Assembly (NCBI GenBank): GCA_042569785.1 | Contig: JBHPGW010000054.1 | Location: 1 to 17,558 of the forward strand | Length of the DNA: 17,558 bases | Source: JBHPGW01 sp042569785 | Lineage (GTDB): Bacteria; Planctomycetota; Phycisphaerae; Sedimentisphaerales; Anaerobacaceae | Direction of reading: 5' to 3' | Shown here: piece by piece, positions 1 through 5,812 of the stretch | Position numbering within the stretch: position 1 is the first letter of the stretch | Layout of the letters: each line of letters begins with the position of its first letter | Program-made: the position numbers and the translations under genes | The notes under the pieces: model-generated | What the model saw: only the letters and a program-made list of their open reading frames with translations | What the model was told of the DNA's origin: nothing | The model's database searches: none

Positions 1-48
1 CGAATCCGCTAATTCAGGCAAAAAAAGAATTTACAGAAAAAATGTTGC

Positions 49-573
49 TTAATCAAAAATAATCTGTTGCAAACAAGGAAATCCCCGTTGTCGCTGGTTG
101 GTATGATCTTTTAATGGGTTAAAGATCATAGCCTGTAAAGCGCTTGGTCTATGGTTACCACGTAAATATGTTTGGATGATATGCTCAAGTTGGTTAAAAG
201 TATTACCATTATCTCCAAAGGCGATCAGGCGTTCGAAATATATTCCATTACGATTTGCAGGACATTTTTTTATTAGTGGTAAAATGTTGTGATATCGTTC
301 AAATAGCTGTTTTCTTTCTATCTTAGGGTTCCATAACGACCAGGGGAAAATCGTATTTGCCACAGTATTGCAAGAACTCCTTAGATATTTATCAAGCTCC
401 CCACGAATTATTTCGTCTTCTTTAATTTCACCGTTCTCAAAATTATCAACCCTTATAAGCAAAGGAGTCAGGTTTGACATATGTGGCTCAAGAGCAGCAA
501 GAAAAGCCTTTGCCCATGCAACGGATAGGTTTAAACCGCCTTGATTAATAAAAGGTCTGTAGTTTTCACTCAT
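49..573 (-). CDS. Thymidylate synthase-like protein, C-terminus missing or frameshifted
   Basis: The frame encodes 174 residues from the ATG at 573. A frame-open extension up to 705 exists, but the 573 start has a GGAGG Shine-Dalgarno site 9 nt upstream and overlaps the previous gene by 8 nt. The C-terminal half matches the ThyA fold: YFERLIAFG, then NQLEHIIQTYLRG, then a Pro/Arg-containing strand, then RQRGFPCLQQIIF, where Cys167 sits in the usual PC motif of the active-site cysteine. The N-terminal 90 residues (GGLNLSVAWAKAFLAALEP, VANTIFPWSLWNP) are unlike classical ThyA. ThyA proteins are usually about 260 residues, so the part carrying the rest of the dUMP and folate site is absent. The stop lies 7 codons after Cys167. 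In a shifted frame at 17-43 the peptide IFSVNSFFA resembles the next ThyA strand, suggesting a frameshift. A role on nucleotides is inferred; activity is doubtful. Confidence 0.6.
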   Translation of the reverse strand: MSENYRPFINQGGLNLSVAWAKAFLAALEPHMSNLTPLLIRVDNFENGEIKEDEIIRGELDKYLRSSCNTVANTIFPWSLWNPKIERKQLFERYHNILPLIKKCPANRNGIYFERLIAFGDNGNTFNQLEHIIQTYLRGNHRPSALQAMIFNPLKDHTNQRQRGFPCLQQIIFD

Positions 574-1429
574 CTTCAGGGTCCTCCAGATGTCTGTAGC
601 GACACTGACCGGTATATTCTTTACGTGAAACTCGTACAAATGCCGCCCAGTTTTTATCATTACTATAAAAGCGTCCAATGCCAGGACGGACGCCCTGGAA
701 AACATGGTCTATTTGTGTATATGAACAAGGTTCAACACATTTCCCTTCAAACTTAATATCATTCTTAACTAACACAGAATCACCAACTTGAATGTCTATA
801 GGCCTGCCAGTCCACTCTCGATCAACTACAATTAAATTTGCAGGTAGTTCCTGACAAAGCAGAGCCTTTCGAATTTTTTTCAGGGAGGTCTTACATGATT
901 TCTCTGCCTGTTGTCTGGATAGCATGTTAAGTGAGTAACACATATGTTTGATTAATGTGGTGTAACCTACTCCAAGCCATCCGGAAATAATGTAGAATTG
1001 CTCAGGTCTGCAATCTGAAATAGACCAATGACGTTTGGCAAATCCATGGCTAACTGCAAGTTTTGGCATCAGTAAAAAACTTGCAAAACAATTGGCAATA
1101 TATTCTTCTGTATTGAAGTTTCCGGCATTTTGGCCTTCGTGTAACTCATCAACTCGTGTACCGTGCCCAAAAACGTGGTGGCCAAGTTCATGCGCACAAT
1201 TATATGCGGTTCTTCCATAGGGCCGGAGCGAGGACAAAATTATCCTTGGAGGTGACTCGTTGATATATATTCCCTCTGTACTCGGTAAAGAATCGAAATG
1301 GATCATGACTTTAAGTTTTTCTAATAAATCATATACGCACAAAGATTCATACAATTTAATGCCTTGGGTTTGTCGGATTCGTAATGCTTTATGAATTACG
1401 GATCGTGCAAGTTCCACTTTATTATTCAT
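566..1429 (-). CDS. ImmA/IrrE-family zinc metallopeptidase (M78-like)
   Basis: The protein is 287 residues from the ATG at 1429. An in-frame ATG at 1444 is possible, but 1429 gives an 8-nt overlap with the upstream regulator gene and a GAGGA ribosome site 8-9 nt away. Residues 76-85 hold the zinc site YNCAHELGHH (HExxH = His80-Glu81-His84). The downstream segment TEEYIANCFASFLLMP at about 107-122 supplies the third acidic ligand and is the family hallmark. The C-terminal 160 residues are not recognised; they may be a sensor or target-binding region. Family members such as ImmA of ICEBs1 and IrrE of Deinococcus cleave a cognate XRE repressor and so induce genes. The gene directly upstream is an XRE regulator, so the same pairing is likely. 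It sits between that regulator and the ThyA-like gene with overlapping ends, which implies translational coupling. Confidence 0.88.
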   Translation of the reverse strand: MNNKVELARSVIHKALRIRQTQGIKLYESLCVYDLLEKLKVMIHFDSLPSTEGIYINESPPRIILSSLRPYGRTAYNCAHELGHHVFGHGTRVDELHEGQNAGNFNTEEYIANCFASFLLMPKLAVSHGFAKRHWSISDCRPEQFYIISGWLGVGYTTLIKHMCYSLNMLSRQQAEKSCKTSLKKIRKALLCQELPANLIVVDREWTGRPIDIQVGDSVLVKNDIKFEGKCVEPCSYTQIDHVFQGVRPGIGRFYSNDKNWAAFVRVSRKEYTGQCRYRHLEDPEDE

Positions 1430-1778
1430 CAGAAGTGTCCTCACTGGTACGCAATGCTTTTAGCAAATCCAATATTCGTTCAAGATCTTCCGGCTTCAAC
1501 TTAGAAAATTCCCTAGCAGCTAATTTAATGCGGTCAGATTCTTCCACTCCCTCTGTTTTGTCTAAACCAGTTAGCCACGACATGCTGACATCATAGATTT
1601 CTGATAATTGAGTCAACTCTTCCGCTGAAACTTTACGTCTACCAGCTTCCATTTCAGAAACCGAAGGGCGATGGAGCGAGAGCATTGTGGCAACTTGTGC
1701 CTGTGAAAGTCCCGCCATCTCACGAGCCAATCGAAGACGTTCTCCTATCCCTGATGATTTCGATTTTTTGTCATCCAT
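1422..1778 (-). CDS. XRE-family transcriptional regulator
   Basis: The protein has 118 residues. An HTH_3/Cro-C1 DNA-binding domain spans about 12-70, with IGERLRLAREMAGLSQAQVA as helices 1-2 and HRPSVSEMEAGRRKVSAEEL as the recognition helix and helix 4. The tail (about 75-118) is charged and helical and could dimerise or be the peptidase cleavage region. An AAGGAG ribosome site lies 8-9 nt before the ATG. The gene starts 13 nt after the stop of the ACP-like gene and overlaps the peptidase gene by 8 nt. By analogy with ImmR and DdrO it probably represses its own operon and is inactivated by the adjacent ImmA/IrrE-type peptidase. A candidate operator is the palindrome at 2087-2098 beside the operon promoter. 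The family call is firm; the target and trigger are inferred. Confidence 0.88.
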   Translation of the reverse strand: MDDKKSKSSGIGERLRLAREMAGLSQAQVATMLSLHRPSVSEMEAGRRKVSAEELTQLSEIYDVSMSWLTGLDKTEGVEESDRIKLAAREFSKLKPEDLERILDLLKALRTSEDTSDE

Positions 1779-1791
1779 TATGTTTTTCTCC

Positions 1792-2067
1792 TTACTCAGA
1801 AGGGTTCACCTTCGATATGAGGCGCTCTGTAATCTCTCTAACACTTAAGGCTTGGGTACCATCATCAGAAACACATAAATTGTTGCCAGGCCACTTAATT
1901 TCTTCCGGTAACATCACAGTCAATTCCAAACCATTCTGGCTATCGAAACCCGACAAGCCGCCAATAGGAATGGTATCTTCACTAATATCTGGTATTTCTC
2001 GGCCACTTAGTTGCTGAATTTGCTTGAGAATTTCAATTATTAACTTCATTATTTCATCTCTATTCAT
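1792..2067 (-). CDS. Acyl-carrier-protein-like small protein
   Basis: The protein has 91 residues and is acidic. The segment GGLSGFDSQNGLELTVMLPEE at about 36-56 aligns without gaps to the phosphopantetheine site of ACPs: Asp42-Ser43, then Glu48-Leu49 (DSxxxxEL), then a PEE/EEE turn. N-terminal residues 5-20 look like ACP helix 1, and 75-86 (SVREITERLI) like the last helix. Ser43 is the expected 4'-phosphopantetheine attachment residue; the usual Leu after it is Gln. A loop insertion lies at about 57-72. It is the first gene of the operon, with an AGGTG-type ribosome site before the ATG. No ketosynthase or acyltransferase is encoded beside it. It could carry an acyl, aminoacyl or other thioester group, or could be an ACP fold used as a structural or antitoxin-like partner. 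ACP-like fold is probable; the role is unknown. Confidence 0.6.
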   Translation of the reverse strand: MNRDEIMKLIIEILKQIQQLSGREIPDISEDTIPIGGLSGFDSQNGLELTVMLPEEIKWPGNNLCVSDDGTQALSVREITERLISKVNPSE

Positions 2068-2086
2068 ATGACACCTACCTTTCTTA

Positions 2087-2098
2087 CATTGCGTAATG
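2087..2098. promoter_or_regulatory. Candidate operator palindrome at the start site
   Basis: CATTGCGTAATG is palindromic at 10 of 12 positions and covers the expected transcription start of the promoter at 2101-2128. Its size and place suit an XRE dimer site. It is inferred only from symmetry and position. Confidence 0.35.
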
Positions 2099-2327
2099 AA
2101 ATCTTACCATGTCGCGATTTTATGTCAAATAAAAATTTCAAAAAAATCAAGTTTTCCATATTTTTCTCAGAAATTAGACTAGAATCGACTGATTGACCGA
2201 TCAAATTATTGTGTGGGTGTGTTTTTAATAGCAACTTGGGGTTTTTTCGCCAAAAATCAAGGGTAAGGTGGATTATTGGGCAAGTAATCCGAAATTCTTT
2301 ATATATAAAGTTTGACCACACTTACTG
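2099..2327. other. Noncoding leader and promoter region
   Basis: Apart from the promoter at 2101-2128 no convincing gene is seen. An 85-codon minus-strand frame ending at 2064 overlaps the promoter and the transposase scar, has no recognisable domain and is treated as noise. The stretch is very A+T-rich. Confidence 0.5.
2101..2128 (-). promoter_or_regulatory. Sigma-70-type promoter of the ACP/XRE/ImmA/ThyA-like operon
   Basis: On the minus strand a perfect TTGACA (2128-2123) is followed after 16 nt by TAAGAT (2106-2101), about 33 nt before the ATG at 2067. The position is right for the operon and no other good candidate lies nearby. A TCGCGA palindrome lies inside the spacer (2112-2117). Confidence 0.6.
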
Positions 2328-2782
2328 AGAGGCTGTGTCACAATAGAATCAGCATCTTCTTTGTTCAACTGGTAAACGCTAGTTGCTTTTGCCCCTATCT
2401 TCTGATAACCCCAGCGAGGATTTTCTTTTTTGAGTTTGATTACCAACTTGACTATTTCGGGACTAATCGGCGGCCTGCCGACTTTCCCTCGATTGCAAGA
2501 ACCATCATACTTTTCAGCGATAAGTTTGTTATACCAACCTATCACAGTATCTGGCGTAAATAACTCGGTACATTGCTCAAGCATCTTTCGGCTGAGTCTT
2601 TTAGCTTTAGCTGCAATTCTCATTCGTTGACAATTAGTCAAGATAATACGCTTGTTCTGTTTCTCTTGATGTTCAACAAGTACACGAACCTGTTCCCGAA
2701 GATAGTCGATAGCCTTGTAAAGCTCCTTGTCAATGCAATAAGCTATACAACCGACCAACGTGAGCCATAATTTCTGTTTCAT
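2273..2782 (-). pseudogene. Truncated transposase fused to foreign sequence
   Basis: The first 129 codons match the intact transposase at 16124-17203 with about ten amino-acid changes, ending at WGYQKI. After 2396 the frame runs for 40 more codons into unrelated sequence (GAKATSVYQLNKEDADSIVT...) and stops at 2273. The whole integrase core (DD35E) is missing, so the product cannot transpose. What remains is the N-terminal helical region and the RGKVGRPP/WGYQKI helix-turn-helix portion. The open fusion frame appears to be accidental. Confidence 0.85.
2328..2395. mobile_element. Possible terminus of a second insertion sequence
   Basis: The string GAGGCTGTGTCACAATA at 2328-2344 has the look of an IS terminal sequence; I recall similar ends from transposons in several phyla, but cannot check this here. 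It sits between the operon upstream region and the broken edge of the IS fragment at 2396, so 2328-2395 may be the remnant of an element that inserted into or recombined with that IS. Low confidence. Confidence 0.25.
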
Positions 2783-2893
2783 AGTCTGAAGATACTAACA
2801 AATCAACATAAAATTTGCAATGACGTTCGTCCGATCGCTTTTTATCTCTATATTTTAAAAGAACTTATGGGAAATTAATTTTTGTACTGCACG
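2396..2893 (-). mobile_element. IS fragment, one end plus 5' third of transposase
   Basis: These 498 nt align without gaps to 16817-17314, the right-hand third of the complete element. The outer 111 nt (2783-2893, noncoding plus the inverted-repeat end) appear identical in the two copies. The coding part differs increasingly toward 2396, mostly at synonymous positions. The right boundary falls at the shared CACG, exactly where the complete copy's inverted repeat ends. The left boundary is a break, not an IS terminus. Confidence 0.85.
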
Positions 2894-3036
2894 CGGTAGC
2901 GAACCACGTGCTGACCGCTGAGCATCATGCCGTCGATGCAATACCTCTGCCAGTCGATGATCTCAGCGGCCCAGAGACTGCTTGAAAAAATTACAATAAA
3001 AGCCAGAGATATCAGCAGGTTCGTTTTTTTAGACAT
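2875..3036 (-). pseudogene. 5' fragment of a secreted-protein gene cut by the IS end
   Basis: From the ATG at 3036 the frame reads 53 codons. It begins with a clear Sec signal peptide (MSKKTNLLISLAFIVIFSSS then LWAAE, likely cleaved after AA) and continues IIDWQRYCIDGMMLSGQHVV. An AGGTG ribosome site lies just upstream. The last five or six codons (VQYKN and the stop) lie inside the IS end, so the gene was interrupted and the stop is supplied by the element. The rest of the gene is not found on the other side of the scar. It starts 39 nt after the adenylate-forming gene and was probably in the same transcription unit. The family is not recognised. Confidence 0.65.
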
Positions 3037-3075
3037 TATACACCTAACATGAAATCGAAACTGACCATTTATAAG

Positions 3076-4392
3076 TTATATTGATGCTTTATAGTCAGCT
3101 ATTATAAACCTACTTTTGCCACCTGTTGTCGGGCTAATGCTATTTGTTTTTTCAAATTTTATTCTTATGGAGTAACCAAAAAGATTTTGGCAACGTCTCA
3201 ACAATGTCTCCTCAATAGAATCTCTTTCAGTCGCTAAGTCCGTCGTATATCGAATTGTAAGATCTCCTTTAGGATTTTGTAAGAATTGGTATTGGCGTAC
3301 AAGTGGATGAACCATCATATCTCTAACTTGCTTCCAGGGAACAACTTTACCATTAGGAATAGATAGGTCTTCACTCATTCTACCAATAATCTCGGCCATC
3401 ATAGGAAGCTTACGACCACAAAGGCATAAATCAGACTTCAATCTGGCAATATCACCATTTTTATAACGGATTATCGGCATTGCGTAACGATTTAAATTGG
3501 TTATCACAACTTCGCCGGATTCATTTGGTCCAACTATTTTGTCATCGTTAACTATCTCTATCACAATATTATCTGCATTTATATGATAACCGGAACCATC
3601 AATACACTGCCATGCTATATCTCCTGCTTCACTGCAAGCGTAAATATCCGCAACTTTACACTTGAAAGTATCTTCCAGAAGATACCTGTCTTCTGGACTT
3701 AGGCTTTCGCTCATAGTCAGGATTATATAAGTTTCAAAATAAGGAAAAACTCCATCCTTAATCCGATAGGCAAGTGCTTTTATAGCTGACATATTTCCAA
3801 TCAATGCCGGTTTTCTCATGCGAGACAAAAGTTGATTAGCATACTGGATATTATCACAACTCTCTATATAAGGATTGACATAATAAGTCTTATGGATTCC
3901 CTGCAGAAATGTCCAATGAGATTTTCGATAAGGTTCGTTAACTGTGGAAAGTGGGGTTAATATGGAACGACCAATCAGACCTATTCCAAGCGCTTGTCGG
4001 CATCTTATTACTGCGGCAGAATTAAACCGACGAGAATTTCTGTCAGAAAAAATACATAAAGGAGTACCTGTGCTTCCTGAAGTTCTTTCAACCCGGCACT
4101 CAGGTAATTTAACAGGGAAAAAATCCCAGTATCTTCTACGTAAATCTTCTTTTGTGAGAAACGGAACTTTTACTAAAGTTTCGAGCCCCGTGTTTTTGTC
4201 AGGTTTGATACCTGCTTTTTCAAATATCTCACGGTAATATTTTATGTTATTATAACAATATATCATCAGTTTAGCTAGTTTTCGGTTTTGAATTTCTATG
4301 ATTTCATCAGGCCTAAACTGTCGCTTTATGGCAGCCCTTGATTCTCGATAAGTTGAAAGGCAAAGGCTTATTTTGCCACATAACGTATTCAT
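3076..4392 (-). CDS. Adenylate-forming enzyme, PaaK/CapK-like
   Basis: The protein is 438 residues, the usual length of phenylacetate-CoA ligase relatives. Motifs run in order: RTSGSTGTP (103-111) is the ATP/AMP P-loop; YACSEAGDIAWQC (251-263) is the aromatic/Glu adenylate-binding motif; YAMPIIRYKNGDIARL (303-318) carries the ribose-binding Asp; CLCGRKLP (323-330) is the Cys-containing turn common in PaaK; GRMSEDL (337-343) is the hinge; Lys426 in TTGGKSRF is the likely C-lobe catalytic lysine. No signal peptide is seen, so it is cytoplasmic. The reaction would be activation of a carboxylate as an acyl-adenylate, then transfer to CoA or another thiol. CapK-like members occur in polysaccharide clusters; no such cluster is visible here. 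A GGAG ribosome site precedes the ATG. The substrate cannot be told. A carrier-like protein lies 1 kb away across an IS scar, but a link is speculative. Confidence 0.82.
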   Translation of the reverse strand: MNTLCGKISLCLSTYRESRAAIKRQFRPDEIIEIQNRKLAKLMIYCYNNIKYYREIFEKAGIKPDKNTGLETLVKVPFLTKEDLRRRYWDFFPVKLPECRVERTSGSTGTPLCIFSDRNSRRFNSAAVIRCRQALGIGLIGRSILTPLSTVNEPYRKSHWTFLQGIHKTYYVNPYIESCDNIQYANQLLSRMRKPALIGNMSAIKALAYRIKDGVFPYFETYIILTMSESLSPEDRYLLEDTFKCKVADIYACSEAGDIAWQCIDGSGYHINADNIVIEIVNDDKIVGPNESGEVVITNLNRYAMPIIRYKNGDIARLKSDLCLCGRKLPMMAEIIGRMSEDLSIPNGKVVPWKQVRDMMVHPLVRQYQFLQNPKGDLTIRYTTDLATERDSIEETLLRRCQNLFGYSIRIKFEKTNSISPTTGGKSRFIIADYKASI

Positions 4393-4555
4393 TGTTAAAC
4401 TCTCCGTTTGAAATTCCCTCTAATCATTGCTTCAAAATAACACTACAGTACTGTTTAGATTTATTTGACATTGATAGCTATTTATTATACCTAACACTGT
4501 GCCAAATTAGCTTAAAACCCAACACAAATTTTAGGACTTTTTCTTGTGAAACTTG
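4393..4555 (-). promoter_or_regulatory. Leader of the PaaK-like gene with a weak promoter candidate
   Basis: On the minus strand a perfect TATAAT lies at 4489-4484, without a good -35 box. Just upstream, TTGGCAC at 4505-4499 matches a sigma-54 -24 element, but the -12 element (TTAG) lacks the required GC. A 10-bp palindrome, ACAGTACTGT, is at 4445-4454. The gap of 163 nt suggests the PaaK-like gene may have its own promoter. Confidence 0.25.
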
Positions 4556-5728
4556 TTACTCAAGTACAAAGCCAATATAAGGTATATATAAAAATGGCTG
4601 TTCTTTCAAATTAGTTTCAAAAGTTATTTTTTCCTTAAAAATCCCAAGTTTGTTTGGTGCCTGAATCTGAACAGAGTACTCATAGATGCCCTTTTTTTGC
4701 CGCAATAATTCAAGGCCAACACTTTTGTCAGTGGGAAAAATATTGAGACTCGTCTTGCCTCTTATGCTTGAAATTCTAAATTGGCTTTTGATCAATTCAT
4801 TTTTGTGGACCTCACCTAGATTAATCCCCTTGGGCTCCACTTTAAGTGGGCCAATGATATTTCCTTTTACCGGGATATCTATTGCATACGTCCCATTTGG
4901 ATCTACTATTTCAACAATAATCTTTTCGTCCAATACTCCAATCGGTGTTTTGGTATTTAATTTACAAATTAGAACATTTCGATTCTTGTTATATTCCACA
5001 TCAATATGAGGATTGGACGTTTGCACGTCGGTTATTTTCCACTCTGCAAGTTTACCATACTTATTCACAATATTTACAAGCCTTATAACCTCCACTCCTG
5101 ACAAGATGTTACCAAAATTAATTCCGTTAGGTTCGAAAGCAACTTTAGGCAAAAATACAAATCCTTTTAATTTAACTTTAATAGGGCCAAATTCTGATTT
5201 CTCAAGAGTAATCAGACACGGTTTATGAAAGTCGCCAAGCATATCAGCCGTATCAATAGTTAGCTCAATCTTCGTATTTTCTCCAGGTGCGATTTCTTTT
5301 TTTTCCACAATAGAGGCTGTACATTCACATGGAGTTGTAACTCCTTTTATATTCACAAATTCGCTTGTACGATTTTCAATAATTAAACTATGCTTAATTT
5401 TTATATTTTGTCTAATCCTGCCGAAAGTAATTTCACACTCTTTAGCAACCTTACCATTAATTTCGAGGACCGTCATATCGGGTCTTTCTGATTTTTGTTT
5501 CAGTTGTTTTTGTTTTCGACAGCTTGATACAAAAAATAATAAAATAGAGATAGATATTAATGCCAATAACCTTCTCTTAAAAAATGACTTGGTACTATGA
5601 TCGTTTAATGGCTTAAATCTCCACTTAGCCCAAAGGGGCCATAAACCTAAAAACAGAATAACAATTAAACAATGATCAATTATTGTAATAGGCATAAACA
5701 TTTTATTTATCCTTATCCATGCTTCCAT
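4556..5728 (-). CDS. Membrane-anchored DUF1573-type protein with three repeats
   Basis: The protein has 390 residues. Hydrophobic segments lie at about 13-33 and 53-69. The second ends in LLFFVSSC, which looks like a lipobox, but no ATG lies close before it, so the protein may be a two-pass membrane protein or the annotated start may be too early. From about 85 on there are three similar beta-sandwich modules opening with FGRIRQN (102), FGNILSG (205) and LGEVHKN (304). The first holds the GVTTPCECTASI segment (129-140), characteristic of DUF1573, an ASH/MSP-like immunoglobulin fold. The long periplasmic part suggests a scaffold or adhesion role at the envelope. It follows gspD by 84 nt on the same strand, so it may be an accessory of the secretion system. 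The ribosome site is weak. Confidence 0.7.
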   Translation of the reverse strand: MEAWIRINKMFMPITIIDHCLIVILFLGLWPLWAKWRFKPLNDHSTKSFFKRRLLALISISILLFFVSSCRKQKQLKQKSERPDMTVLEINGKVAKECEITFGRIRQNIKIKHSLIIENRTSEFVNIKGVTTPCECTASIVEKKEIAPGENTKIELTIDTADMLGDFHKPCLITLEKSEFGPIKVKLKGFVFLPKVAFEPNGINFGNILSGVEVIRLVNIVNKYGKLAEWKITDVQTSNPHIDVEYNKNRNVLICKLNTKTPIGVLDEKIIVEIVDPNGTYAIDIPVKGNIIGPLKVEPKGINLGEVHKNELIKSQFRISSIRGKTSLNIFPTDKSVGLELLRQKKGIYEYSVQIQAPNKLGIFKEKITFETNLKEQPFLYIPYIGFVLE

Positions 5729-5739
5729 TCCATTATTAC

Positions 5740-5790
5740 TGCCATAACGATATGATTTACACAGTTGTATTTATTATAAACATTATGGCA
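5740..5790. repeat. Inverted repeat between gspD and the DUF1573 gene
   Basis: TGCCATAA at 5740-5747 is the exact inverse of TTATGGCA at 5783-5790. The 35-nt loop holds a TATAAT on the minus strand (5778-5773). It could be an operator or a weak mRNA structure in the 84-nt gap. Confidence 0.25.
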
Positions 5791-5812
5791 ACAAGAGGAC
5801 ATTCTGCAGAAC

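Noticed and set aside
573..705. Longer N-terminus for the ThyA-like protein (44 more codons)
   Set aside because: It would overlap the peptidase gene by 140 nt; the ATG at 573 has a GGAGG site and the same 8-nt overlap as the previous junction.
1384..2017. Plus-strand ORFs opposite the XRE and ACP-like genes
   Set aside because: They are antisense to genes with clear motifs and ribosome sites, and they lack either.
2064..2321. 85-codon minus-strand frame upstream of the ACP-like gene
   Set aside because: It covers the operon promoter and part of the IS scar, has no ribosome site or domain, and is composed like A+T-rich noncoding DNA.
4499..4505. Sigma-54 -24 element TTGGCAC before the PaaK-like gene
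   Set aside because: The -12 position reads TTAG and lacks the GC pair that sigma-54 promoters need.
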